Shown piece by piece: positions 7,105 through 17,030 of a stretch of DNA of 21,413 nucleotides (positions within the stretch are counted from its first letter, which is position 1; each line of letters begins with the position of its first letter). The DNA is taken from contig BFEA01000789.1 of assembly GCA_003427395.1 (NCBI GenBank), positions 268,542 to 289,954 on the forward strand, read 5' to 3'. The stretch comes from Chara braunii. Taxonomy: Eukaryota > Streptophyta > Charophyceae > Charales > Characeae. Both the position numbers and the translations under genes were made by a program. The notes beneath the pieces are model-generated. The model did not search any database and was not told the DNA's origin. It worked only from the letters and a program-made list of their open reading frames with translations.

Positions 7105-8043
7105 GTGATCAGAGTCAAAGTGATAGAAGATGACGACGACTTCTTGTTTGTGTATGAACCCACTGTCCCCTTGTCCCATTTGCCTTTTGACCCTGATGAA
7201 TGGGAATGGGGCATGGGTCCTACCTCCACGATGAAACCCTGGCAATACACCGTTAAGCAAGGGTACAGATTCCAGAGGAAGATGGTTCCGGTGATGGACA
7301 ATATTCGAAGGAGATGGGAACGTGACTCCCCGCTGACTAGGGAGGATCTCCGCTCCTTCTCTTGGGCCGCATGCACCCACATTCAACCAACGAACCATAG
7401 AGCACTGCAGTGGCAAATCATACACAGATGCCTCCTGAACCCGGAGTGGTTAACCAACAGGACACACCTGGAACAGGACGGCCTCCTCTCCCCCCTTTGC
7501 TCCTTTTGTGAAGGCGTAGTTCCCAGAAAACGGGCAACTCTGGAGCACTGTCTCCTGGACTGCCCCATGGTGTCACGACTTTGGCAGTGGTGGGATGCAG
7601 CCTGGCACTACCTCATGGATCACCGCTTCCCATGGTCGGTGCAGGCGCTCTTGTTTGGCACCCTCCCTCATGGGACCACAACCCAATGGTCGCCGTTCAT
7701 GCTAAATCTCTTTCACTTTTTACGCCTCGCTGTATTGATGGCAGCCTGGAGAATGAGATGCTCACATGAAAGGCAACAACAGACCTTCGACCTCATTCAA
7801 GCCAAGGAGTCCATAGCAGAGACAATAACTGTGATGACCCAAGAAGCTTGGAAACACATGTGTGACAGACTTGCACGAGAACAGGACGAGCCAAAACGGA
7901 GACAACTAATACATAACTTCTCTGTGTCTTGGCTTGACCGCAACAACAAACGATGCTCACTCAATCAAAATAATCACTTCAATGGCAACCCTGGCTCTCT
8001 ACTGAGAACCAGTGGGGCTTTGAACCAATTGACACCTTTGTAA
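7105..8043 (+). CDS. LINE ORF2 C-terminal region with zf-RVT, open
   Basis: Uninterrupted frame to TAA 8041-8043, 312 codons, no in-frame stop. It matches the C-terminal part of LINE-2 (about 12120-12998): YEPTVPLSHLP versus YEPTTPVARLP, RWERDSPL in both, ALQWQIIHRCL versus SLQWQILHRCL, EHCLLDCPMV versus EHCLLVCPMV, WQWWDAA in both. The CxxC (CSFC) followed by LEHCLLDCP is the zf-RVT pattern found C-terminal to reverse transcriptases of plant LINEs. There is no RT or endonuclease upstream, so this cannot act as an autonomous element. The first codon used is arbitrary: the 5' part was removed by deletion and the frame differs from that of the endonuclease remnant before it. Confidence 0.75.
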   Translation: MIRVKVIEDDDDFLFVYEPTVPLSHLPFDPDEWEWGMGPTSTMKPWQYTVKQGYRFQRKMVPVMDNIRRRWERDSPLTREDLRSFSWAACTHIQPTNHRALQWQIIHRCLLNPEWLTNRTHLEQDGLLSPLCSFCEGVVPRKRATLEHCLLDCPMVSRLWQWWDAAWHYLMDHRFPWSVQALLFGTLPHGTTTQWSPFMLNLFHFLRLAVLMAAWRMRCSHERQQQTFDLIQAKESIAETITVMTQEAWKHMCDRLAREQDEPKRRQLIHNFSVSWLDRNNKRCSLNQNNHFNGNPGSLLRTSGALNQLTPL

Positions 8044-8746
8044 TAGCCTTCCGGCCCACCAACTTCCTCCTTATCCCACCCACCCACCCCCGTGACTCTT
8101 CCTGGTGACCCTCCAGCCCTCTGTCGTCTTCCCCCGCCCTCCCCCTCCTTACACCCCTTAGCCAGCCAGGAGGTCATCTTCGTCCCCATGTGCAAAGTTG
8201 TTTATGTATCAGGGTAACAGCAGCGACAGGAGCTGACAACGGACTGCATACATGGTGACCAAGGACCTACAGGGGTTATAGGAGTTCAGGGAGCGGTGTA
8301 GGAACGTTCAGGGAGCGGTGTAAGAACGACTGTCTCACATGGATTGGGGGGGCATAGGATAACAGGCTGGGGCCTTTTTTTAGGATGGTGACACAGGTAA
8401 GGGGTTACAGGTCCCCGAGTCTGGGAGTGATAGGGGATCACATGCCAAGGGGGGACGGACTGAGGCTGATTAAGTCCTGGCTTAAAGAAGGCTTGTTACT
8501 CTAGGTCTGGGGGACCAGAATAGTTGATAGTGCATACACTGTTACAAGGTGTATGAATACTACTTTCCATCATCAAGTAGCGGAAAACATCATTAGCATC
8601 ATCATCATGATCAACTTTATCATCATATGAGGGACGCTGAGCCCGGTTCTCAGCAATTTCGGTTTGTCACTTCGGGTAGACTGTGAGGACCCCGACCTCA
8701 ATATTTTCATAAGTAATATCAGCCTTGGGCACTGGGCCCGTTCGGT
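8044..8746 (+). other. LINE-1 3' untranslated region
   Basis: Starts with a C-rich tract (8050-8155), then noncoding sequence with a perfect 22-bp tandem pair differing at one base (8284-8305 and 8306-8327, GTTCAGGGAGCGGTGTA core) and an ATC-rich stretch (8590-8626). It ends with the conserved hairpin and the poly(A). Confidence 0.65.
8636..8654 (+). other. LINE 3' hairpin, copy 2 (LINE-1)
   Basis: Stem GCTGAG / CTCAGC, 6 bp perfect, loop CCCGGTT, 92 nt before the poly(A). The loop is identical to that of LINE-2 while two stem pairs differ in a compensating way. Confidence 0.75.
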
Positions 8747-8780
8747 AAAAAAAATAAAAAAAATAAAAAATAAAAAAAAA

Positions 8781-9597
8781 TTGCTCAAATGCCAGATCCA
8801 AGGCGGATGGTCGGATGTTGCGTGTGTCCAAGAAACACATCTACAAGATACCTTGCCGCATGCAGCAAAAGCAAAATTAATCCGGTCATACACAATTTAT
8901 TCTGCACCCATTAGAGAAAGGGCATCAGTGGGCGTAGCAATCTGGTTCCCACCCTCCTCAAGACTCAAGCCACTCACATTCGATTATGTCCACCAACACG
9001 GGAGATGGGTGTGCCTTAAAGTCTTGTTCTGCCTAAAAGGGTCGATTTGTGGGTTCATCTCCTTCAACACCTCCCGACGATGCTCCGCTCATTATGGCAG
9101 GTGACTTTAATACCACGCTCGATCCGGGGCTGGACAGGGGATCGACCTCACTGCGTTATACATCTCAGGACTCTTTATTGCCCAACCTCGGTCCGGACAT
9201 CCTAATGCTTAAACAGCTTATGGCAAACAAAGGGCTAGAAGATGCATACAAAGTACTACACTCATCTCAAAGAGCCTACACCTGCCTATCCGCCAGAGGT
9301 GACCGTGGCCTGGCCAACTCGAGGATCAACCTTATACTAGTGTCGAAGGACCTGCTAGGTCTAGTCACCACAACGGAAATTGCCACTGCCAGCCCTTGTA
9401 AGTCCTTCAACCGCAGGATGATAACACTAGGACCGTCCTTCCATACTCATATTCAAAGGGGGCCAGGTTTTATAAGTTTAACTCCTCCCTGTTGCCCTTA
9501 CAACGATTCAAAGACATGGTCAATGACTTTTGGAGATATTGGCAAACCCAAAAACTGCAGTCAAGGGACAGGGTCAACTGGTTCAATAGAGGCATAA
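8781..9597 (+). pseudogene. LINE-2 APE-type endonuclease domain, frameshifted
   Basis: Cleaves target DNA for target-primed reverse transcription. Seen motifs: SDVACVQETHLQ (catalytic Glu of the QETH motif), GVAIWF, GRWVCLKVLF, then in a second frame APLIMAGDFNTTLDPGLDR (the GDFN motif), and LANSRINLILVSKDLL (S-R-I-[D/N] motif; the usual Asp is Asn here). The switch between frames falls at about 9060-9090. The N-terminal WNVNGL-type start is missing; a matching remnant survives in LINE-1 at about 7030. After 9500 the frame degrades into the linker. Confidence 0.75.
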
Positions 9598-10309
9598 CAC
9601 AACTGAGGGACAGGGCTAAGAAAAATGTTCCATTCAACACATGAGAGACCAAAGGACCGTCCTTGACAGCCTCAAGCGAGAGCTAGAAAGCTGGGAAGAG
9701 CAGCTCATGGAAGATCCATTGCACCGCCCAACCTTCGAAAGAATGCAAGAAGCTCGAGACCATCTCCAAGCCTATATAGATCAACAAGCCCAAGCCTAGA
9801 GGATTTAGGCCAGAATTAAGAAGGAAAACACAGATGGAACAATGGTCAAGACCTTCTTCAATAAGGCGAAGGTTAGAACGAGAGCAACAACAGTCCCAAG
9901 ACTAAAACACCCGTCGAATGAAAATGCCCCGATGGCCTCCAATGCCTACAGCATAGCTGACTATGCCTCCCAGTACTACTGAAATCTCTTCACGTCAAAC
10001 ACCCCAAAAGCACCCAGACGAGGTCCTGCAGGCAAGGGAATCACTTCTGCAAGCCATTCAATCGCGCCTCACCCCCACACAGAAGGATGAGCTAAACAAG
10101 ACTTTGTCATCCCAAGAGATATGGGAGGCGCTGCAAGGAACGGAAAACGAAAAAACTCCAGGGATAGCATCATTCCCCAAGTAATTCTGGGTGAAATTTT
10201 GGGCGTCTTAAATAACGACCTCATGGAATATGTTGCAGCCGTGCAGAAGGAAGGCTCATTCGGGGGCATGATAGGGCAAGGGGTCACCACACCTCTTTAT
10301 AAAAAATGA
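9598..10309 (+). pseudogene. LINE-2 linker between endonuclease and RT, multiply broken
   Basis: Several short open pieces in different frames. A helical Glu/Arg/Gln-rich portion (about 9640-9800) is followed by 10031-10184, which reads LTPTQKDELNKTLSSQEIWE and then ENEKTPG. That is the usual LINE stretch just before RT, ending in the [G/N]K[A/T]PG motif. Another frame continues to TTPLYKK at 10309, where an A run (10301-10306) marks a frameshift. Confidence 0.65.
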
Positions 10310-10317
10310 ACAAGTAG

Positions 10318-11250
10318 GACATTAGAAATTATAGACCAATCACTCTCCTCCCGGTCCCCTACAAGCTGGTTTCCAAGGCTCTGACCAATCGACTGCTGCT
10401 TATGATGAACATGCTGATTCACCCGGATCAATCGGGGTTCATGCCCAATCGAAATATCCAAGACAATATTTTACTCGTCAACGAGACCATCAAATACGCC
10501 CGCCAGCGAGAGGTCCAAGCGCCGATCTTGTTCATTGATTTTGAAAAGGCGTATGACCATGTTGACTGGGACTTTTTGCATATGTGCTTGAACAAAATGA
10601 ACCTCAGTACGACCTTCTGCCGTTGGGTGCAGCTCCTTCATAGGATAGCATCCACAAACATCATGCTAAACGAATACTTGTCACCACCAATCCAACTCCA
10701 ACGATCGGTTAGACAAGGGAATCCCATAGCACCTTTGCTTTTTGTGATTGTCATGGAGACCCTAGCCTCTCTGATAAGAGCACATGCCCACATCAACAAA
10801 ATTCCAATCCAAGAACTCCCTGAGCACCTCATCCCGGTCACATCACTGTTTGCAGACGACCTCACGGTGCTCATACGAGCAGATGCGACCAACCTGCAAG
10901 TTGTGACTCAGGTGATACACCTCTTCTCGCTGGCTGCAGATATGAAAGTTAATTGGGGGTTCAAAACGCAAGGTTGGTGGCTCCATCCCCAAGGGCAGCC
11001 ACCCTCCCCTGAACCAAGTGTCGCATGGGCCGGGCGGGAAGAGGCCATAAAAATTTTGGGGGTGAGACTAACGATCGTAGGACGCCCGCCGGATCATGGA
11101 GGCACACTGGTTAATATGGTAGTCGATCGCCCAGCCAAATGCGATGGACTACATACATCCCTAGTATGTCGTGCCCTAACAATTAACAATGCCATATTGG
11201 CAGCCATTTGGTATAACATAGCAGTATGGCCGCTGAAACTTCAACAATAA
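10318..11250 (+). pseudogene. LINE-2 reverse transcriptase domain
   Basis: Frame open from 10318, just after a TAG at 10315-10317, to a TAA at 11248-11250. RT blocks in order: DIRNYRPITLLPVPYKL (10318 on), DQSGFMPNRNIQDNI, APILFIDFEKAYDHVDW (motif A, catalytic Asp), RQGNPIAPLLFVIVMETLA (motif B), and SLFADDLTVLI (motif C, the [F/Y]xDD catalytic pair). The catalytic Asp residues are intact in this piece. The stop before motif 0 and the frameshift after 11250 show it is dead as a whole. Role: copies LINE RNA at the nicked target. Confidence 0.88.
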
Positions 11251-11281
11251 AAATAGGCTGAAAAGGGCGCTCACAACCTAC

Positions 11282-12998
11282 TTGTGGAAGAATAGTGCAA
11301 GATCCCAGGGTTACATGAGCAAAGTCAGCTGGGACATCCTCACCCAGTCGAGAGTTGCAGGGGGACTAGGGATATTGGACCCGAAAAGGGAAAGTGAAGC
11401 CCTGATTTTCAAAATCCTCGCTAGGCTACTCATAGGCGATGATATCCAGTGGGGCTCATTGGTCTGCCTGCAAATAATTAATCTGGCACCGCAACCGCTA
11501 GCATTCGTCCAGGTGCACCCCTTCAGATGGCTCACTAACTCCCATTGGTCGATACCCACCCCTCCACATCAGGCACGAACCAACACCCCGGTGCAAGCCA
11601 CCAGGATCGACATTCCTTTTGATCCTCTGTGGCCCAACATGCTCAAGTTGTGGAGGAAAAGGGGCCCGAAGTTGAGGCGGCCCCCGAATGGATGGCACAA
11701 TGTATGGAGGCAGCCCCTATTCGGCAACCCTTACATCCTCGACGGAGAAGGCAATCCCTTTACCCTCACTTCGAACTCACCTTGGGTCACTTGGGCAAGG
11801 AAAGGGGTCTTCACCGTCGGGGACCTATGAGACCCGATAAATGCGGACTGGGCCACCACCGATCAGTTGCTGCATAGATTAAAACATGCTAAATTAGTGG
11901 AACCCAATGCCTGCCAGTTAAGGGAAGCCATCCAATTGTCCTGGCGCCTCGCCCTTAAAGCGAGCCCCACTGTCCAGCAAAATGACTGGGTGGCCAAGTA
12001 TGTTGACCGGAACTGGCCTCAAGTCGTATACAGAGTTCATAAAATTGAGGAGGGCCAATGCTCATTGGAGGCCTACCAACCCCAGCTCCCGAAAGTTAGG
12101 TTCTCCAAACTTATAAGAAATGAAGACTTGGATGCCTCTGAGAATTGGGCAGGGCTTATGCAGGTAAGGGTGGTGGGGGACACTAACAAAGGATACTATG
12201 TGTATGAACCAACCACGCCAGTGGCAAGACTGCCATCTGACCCAGAGGAATGGGAATGGCCAGGTCACAAACCCATGAACTTCTAGGAATATACGGTTAA
12301 AGGGGCCTACCGAGCCTCATGCCCGAACCTGCCCCTCGACCAAATCGTGACCCAAAGATGGGAACGGGATTCACCACTTGAGGCACAGCTGATGCACAAT
12401 CAGTCATGGGCCAGGTACTCCAAGGTCATGCCAACAAACCTCATATCCCTACAATGGCAGATATTACATCGATGCCTCCCCACCCCCGACTGGCAAGTAT
12501 CCAGAACGAACCGGGAACAAAAAGGATTGTTGTCCCCCATATGTTCATATTGTGGAAGAGCAACGCCCTCAGCCAGGGCAATTCTGGAACACTGCCTGCT
12601 GGTGTGTCCAATGGTCACCCAAATATGGCAATGGTGGGACGCAGCATTCCACTTCCTCACACGGTACCACATCCCCTAGGACTTGGGTCTCCTTACTCCT
12701 CGGCAAAAATCAGCACTTGCTGACTCGATGGTCTCCTTTCGCATCCAATCTCTTCACCTACATGTGTCTGCTCGTGCTAATGCTCGCATGGAGAGCTAAA
12801 TGTGCCTTCGAAAGAAGAGACCATCAATTCGGCCTGCAACAAGCACAGCAGGCAATAGAAGAAGAGATCAGAACCCGAACGCAAGATGCATGGAAAGAAA
12901 TGAAAGAGGCGTGCCGTGAGGAGAAGGACCCGGCTACCAGGGAAATAATAGGTCTGTCTTACCGCCAGTTGTGGCAGGATCCGAATAACAAATTCTGA
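11282..12998 (+). pseudogene. LINE-2 post-RT region and zf-RVT domain
   Basis: One frame from 11282 to about 12675 with in-frame TGA 11828-11830 and TAG 12284-12286. The TAG stands where LINE-1 has a Trp codon, so TGG to TAG. A frameshift at about 12675 moves into the frame that ends at TGA 12996-12998. Recognisable parts: KVSWDILTQSRVAGGLGILD (post-RT motif typical of LINEs), YEPTTPVARLP, RWERDSPL, CSYCGRATPSARAILEHC (zf-RVT), WQWWDAAFHFL, then TRWSPFASNLFTY and a helical C-terminus. A frameshift also separates it from the RT at about 11250. Confidence 0.8.
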
Positions 12999-13877
12999 GA
13001 ATTGACTGCCTGCCTAGACATCCAGTAGAAAATTTGGAGGACCAAAGAATCGACTTGGGAAAGGAGGCCTTTCAACTGTTTCGAGGTCCCCTACCTCCCG
13101 ACAAACTTTGTGCTTGTTGCAGATAGTGCACCAACCTACCCCCCGGGCCAATCCTCCCACTCTGTCCCTTCCCTCCCCCCCTCCCCCACCGCCCTCTCTG
13201 GTTCCTCAGTCGCCTCCCCTGCACCCCAACATTCCCATCATCACGGGTTGATCACAGTCTAATGAGGCGAGTACACAAGTCTACGAAGATACGGCACCAG
13301 GAGCTAAGTAACAGCAGGGTTGGGAAGAAGGGACTGCTGGAGCTACGTAACAGCAGGATTGGGAGGAAGGGACTGCGATCATAATAATGTCAACATGGCG
13401 ACTACATGGCTTCCTATAGATAGCCTGCACTATCATAACAGAGCCACATAACAGCAGGGTTCCGTAGAAGGGACTGCGATCACGACATTGTCAACATTGT
13501 TCTTACATGATTTCGGGGGTTCCGGGAAGGCATTTGGTTGAATGTCAGAATGTAAGAACTATGTAGCTATGGGGCAGTGACATGGGGACTCTGATCATGA
13601 TACATATGCAACTGCAACCACAAGGTCATCTGGGGCTTGTGAGAGAGGTCTCTGCATTCTCTGCATTGTCTGGTCTTGCATAGTTCGGGACCTGCTAATT
13701 CAAGCAGCGTAACATTGTAAACATTGGCTCCTTGTATTTGATGTTAAGAGACGCTGGACCCGGTTTCCAGCAGGTGCAGCTCCCCACCAATGGAATGGAG
13801 CCACTCGCAAACAGGGTGCGTGGAGGGGGTGTCTGCTCTTATCAGCACCTCCCCCATGCCCGTCTGTTATGTTTCAC
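12999..13877 (+). other. LINE-2 3' untranslated region with internal repeats
   Basis: C-rich tract at 13138-13235, like that of LINE-1. Then a degenerate repeat whose core is GTAACAGCAGG...GGGAAGAAGGGACTGC, seen at about 13304, 13341 and 13446. The last two copies are each followed by a GCGATCA...TGTCAACAT segment, so the larger unit is about 105 bp. Confidence 0.65.
13753..13771 (+). other. LINE 3' hairpin, copy 3 (LINE-2)
   Basis: Stem GCTGGA / TCCAGC, 6 bp perfect, loop CCCGGTT, about 107 nt before the A-rich tail. Confidence 0.75.
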
Positions 13878-13912
13878 AAAACAAAAAAAAAAAAGAGAAA
13901 AAAAAAAAAAAA

Positions 13913-14380
13913 GATAGGGCTAGTATATGCAGACCCCATGGCTCGCTCTAAGGACTGTAACGACGGTAAACTGCAGGGCCCACCCGCAAGGAATGGCCTT
14001 TGCCAGGCAGAGCTGCGAGTGGCCCAAGATGATTGAACAGACAATTGACTGTTTCTATAACTGGTTGCCGGACCCCCCTGATAGAAAGGAGGTTTTAACA
14101 GGTAGAGCTGCCCAGCAGTCTGCGGTAGTTTCCTACATACCAGCTTAAGGTCGGTGACAGTTCACACAAGTCCCATGGCTGCTACCAAGAGACCGGGAGT
14201 CTCCCCTTCTCCCTGCAAGCAATGCGTTGTTAATCACAGTCCTGGAACCTAGTGTTGTCCCCTATAATTGACCAACGGTGTCAGGCGGCCACAAGCAGTG
14301 TGCCGCCTGAAATCTGCGGCTTTGGGACTTAGGCTCAAAGACAAGTCCGTGTTTTGACGGTGCTCCGGGTTGACCAAGCA
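13913..14380. other. Unassigned single-copy-looking segment
   Basis: Begins right after the LINE-2 tail. A plus-strand frame 13927-14148 (73 codons, ATG start in MQTPWLALRTV) contains CEWPKMIEQTIDCFYNWLP, which looks protein-like but matches nothing I know. It may be an exon fragment or chance. Downstream are a strong hairpin (14281-14310) and interleaved complementary segments (14320-14348). Confidence 0.3.
14281..14310. other. Strong 30-nt hairpin
   Basis: TCAGGCGG pairs with CCGCCTGA, and inside it CACA pairs with TGTG, giving 12 bp with one bulged C and loop AGCAG. No T run or poly(A) follows. Function unknown. Confidence 0.7.
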
Positions 14381-15240
14381 GCAAAAATTAGGGGANCTCA
14401 TGGCACCCCTGATTTNGGGCACACTGAACCTTACGAGTAGCNCTCAAAGATAGNGAGATGGGTGGCCGCACACGACACATCTAGGGACCGTCATTTTCGG
14501 TTGTTCCNAGCCTAGACCTGGGATGGCCTGCCGCGGAGAGGCATCGCGGGAACTGACCTCGCCGCAACGTTTTTCCAGCATACGACCGGGGCCGAAATAA
14601 GGCCTCAAAATTTTGTCTATTTTAGTACCATGGGGAAAAGGGATTAAGATCAGTAGGGGAGGAGAGAAAAACATAATATCCCTTAATTTCTTTATTTTTC
14701 ACGGCATTTAATTCTAGGGGGAATACCCTTGTTATTCTATGTTTCCGGCAATGAAATCAAAAACATAGAAAGAGATTAAAAAACAAAGGGAAAAGCGGGA
14801 AGAAACGAAAGGAATTTGAACATTTATTTAAACTTTCTCGGAACTTTATTTTGGGGATATTACGGTTAATTTACTATTCCCGACAATAGAATTAAGGAAA
14901 AAGAAGAATGATTAAAAATGATGAGAGNGACAGGAACCCACGACTACTGANAGATTGGCCTAATTTCGCCTCGATTACCCGCCATCAGCTCTGACCCCGG
15001 ATTGATCTTTTTCCCCGATTCTAACAGTATTCACTACTNCCGGTGGCCAAGGATCCCTGCGTCGTTTTCCCCCGGGTTGCTTGANTACTAANAATACCAC
15101 ATTGGGATGATCTGAGAAGCGGGAGTCGCATGGACGGCGTGGGGCGGTGTTGTGGTATGATATTTGGGTCGGCACGAACACTGGTTCGGAGGGGGGCTGT
15201 TTATGGTTTGGTGTTTTGGTTCGGGGTGGGCTCAGTATCA
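14381..15240. other. No gene seen: partly AT-rich noncoding DNA with Ns
   Basis: GC-mixed to about 14640, AT-rich 14680-14930 (many AAAG/AAAT runs), mixed after. Several Ns at 14396-14508 and 14929-15092. No convincing ORF with known motifs on either strand. It could be an old LTR or element remnant; no boundary seen. Confidence 0.5.
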
Positions 15241-15650
15241 GTGTTTTTCAGGTTCGGACACGTCAGCGTGATTTATTGTCAGACTTGGGGCCGGTACAAC
15301 GATCTTTTTCGGCTTCGCTGCCGCCATGGCGGTTTTATCCGGGCACGGTGTTATCGCGGGGACTGATTTTACTCGACACCGACATATTTCAAGCTTGACA
15401 AGGGCTTGACATCAGCTTATTTCAGGCTCGAGCAGATCAGGGTGATTTATTATCTGGTTTGGAACCACCGCGTTGATTTATTTCAGGCTCGGAACAACTT
15501 CGACGCGACTCCGGCCATTTGCCTCCGGATTGGCACCAATACGACAAATTATTTCAGCTTCGGAGCCATTGCCACATTAATTTTCTGGTTCGGTTTGGGG
15601 CCGGCTGGCACGGCACGGGCTATTTCAGTTCTCAGCTACGACGAACGGAA
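15241..15650. repeat. Degenerate repeats with TTATTTCAGGCTCGG core
   Basis: The core [T/A]TTTCAG[G/C]TTCGGA or a variant recurs at about 15246, 15388, 15418, 15479, 15550 and 15628, alternating with a second motif GATTTATT[G/A]TC[A/T]GG and GGTTTGGGGCCGG. Spacing is irregular at 30-80 bp (one gap about 140), so it is an old, diverged array. Confidence 0.5.
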
Positions 15651-15784
15651 GGTCGCTAGTTCGGTTCGGCATCGACATGTGACAAAAACATGGTATGGGT
15701 TTTACGGGAACGGTCCGATGTCGGTGTGAAAAACGACTCCAAATGATCGGTATGATTTGGTACGAACGCTANGGTCGGAGNCAT

Positions 15785-17008
15785 TGTTACGATACAGTTG
15801 CTGTAAGATACCGCGGCCAGTAGCTGCTGCCCCAAACGGCTGTGTCAATGGGATTTAACGGTTCAATATTGAGGTATTCTTCATCATCTCGGGTGTGTAC
15901 GACACTGGCATGAGGCCTTGGTCTGTCACCGGGCTGGTACCGTCGTTGGGCCAATACAGCCAGGCCGCGGGGCCACGGTACCATTATGCCCGACACAAAT
16001 CTCTGGGGTTCGACTGCAACGCCTGTTGGTACTATAGGGCTGGAATTCCCACAGTGCGGGGAAACCCGGGGCCACAGCAGCATGTGCTCGGAAAAGGTCT
16101 GCGGTCGGGGATATAAAGGGAGGCAGCGAAGACAGAGGGAGGTGTGCAAGGCGTACCCGCGCATGCAAGCAAGGGGGCAGACGCGTGAACGCTCAGGCGG
16201 TTACTTCGCTCCGCGACCGAGGGGGGTGAGAAGTGAGAGCGAGGCATGCACGGCGTGCCCAACGCATGGAACGGGCGGATGCGGTTGGCGTACGGAGCGA
16301 GTACAGGAAGTCCGGTAGGGTGAGAGAGAAGGGGTCCGCATCATTTCTTTTTCTTCCCATTTCTGTGAGATACCGCCCATATGCATTGTTACTTAGTATA
16401 GCTTGTTGAGATGTGAAAGCACCCGNCGCAAAGGTACGAGGCATCCGGGCTCATGGATGGACTGAAATGCAGAACTACGCACACAACAGTGATTCTGAAA
16501 GAAGAAGGCCGGCCCTGTTGATTGACCAATTACCCATTCCCCGCTGCTTTTCTGATTGACCCACAGTGACAGGGGGAGATAACTGAGTAGATCATCGCGA
16601 AGTGATATGGATGAAACTATAGTTTTCTATTGTGGTATCTTTCTCAGGCACCACCTGGCGCGATGCAACGGAAATTAAAATTAACCCCCTTCTCAACCAC
16701 CTCGCCTCTCCTACTGTGAACTCGTAAAGGCAGCGCTCTGCCGCAGGGGCAGCGAGGCAGCCCGGGAAAGGAAAGAGACGAGAAAACTCTTTAAGCTAGT
16801 CGATGAGCACTTATAGGAAACAGTATTAAAAACTGTGCAAGGAAAGCCCTTTTGTAGCACCTGAAACAGGGTGAGTGTGTGACGGGCAATGCACTAGAAA
16901 GACTCCCTGCAGATTGCTGAGGACCTCGGAAGGGAGCGAGGCGAGTGACAGGCGCAGTTGCCCTTGGCTTCAGCGAACTGTAGGTGCCCCTCCCCGGGTT
17001 TCCTAACA
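15785..17008 (+). mobile_element. Probable LTR of a Ty3/gypsy-type element (boundaries tentative)
   Basis: Right boundary inferred from the primer-binding site at 17013: the nearest CA end is TAACA at 17004-17008, 4 nt before it. The left boundary is the TGTTAC at 15785, chosen because TGTTA / TAACA form a matching short inverted terminal pair and because this places the TATA box (16112-16117) about 330 bp inside. No second LTR is in the window, so the ends cannot be checked internally. Confidence 0.4.
16112..16117 (+). promoter_or_regulatory. TATA box of the probable LTR
   Basis: TATAAA in a GC-rich surround (GGGGATATAAAGGGAGGC), about 900 bp before the PBS and on the same strand as it and ORF A3. 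Confidence 0.5.
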
Positions 17009-17012
17009 ACTA

Positions 17013-17030
17013 TGGCACCGTTGCTGGGGA
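17013..17030 (+). promoter_or_regulatory. Primer-binding site, tRNA-Asp type
   Basis: TGGCACCGTTGCTGGGGA differs from the motif I associate with Athila/Tat-type elements (TGGCGCCGTTGCCGGGGA, complementary to the tRNA-Asp 3' end) at two positions. Both differences are the C/G transitions expected from CpG decay. Confidence 0.7.

Larger units (their letters stand above)
6595..8780 (+). mobile_element. LINE-1 (window name): non-LTR retrotransposon with large internal deletion
   Basis: Layout: tandem 5' monomers (6595-6952); a short stretch (about 7021-7090) reading LLNVNGLVQASVKRKRL, the kind of sequence that starts an APE-type LINE endonuclease; an abrupt jump to the C-terminal zf-RVT ORF (7105-8043); a C-rich 3' UTR; a terminal hairpin (8636-8654) and a poly(A) tail with T interruptions (8747-8780). 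Most of the endonuclease and the whole reverse transcriptase are missing. The 5' boundary is inferred from the start of the monomers. Confidence 0.7.
8781..13912 (+). mobile_element. LINE-2 (window name): nearly full-length degenerate LINE inserted at the tail of LINE-1
   Basis: Domains in order: endonuclease missing only its first residues (8781-9597), linker (9598-10309), reverse transcriptase (10318-11250), post-RT region and zf-RVT (11282-12998), 3' UTR with repeats, hairpin 13753-13771, A-rich tail 13878-13912. At least five frameshifts and several in-frame stops make it inactive. Its 5' end coincides with the last A of LINE-1's tail, so the two are in head-to-tail arrangement. C-terminal regions of the two are only about 60% identical by eye, so they are different subfamilies. 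Confidence 0.8.

Noticed and set aside
8590-8626. ATC-rich stretch as a functional microsatellite
   Set aside because: Short and interrupted, in a LINE 3' UTR; no special role supported.
15787-16164. Minus-strand ORF of 125 codons across the LTR
   Set aside because: No recognisable motif, and it overlaps the TATA region and two other chance ORFs.
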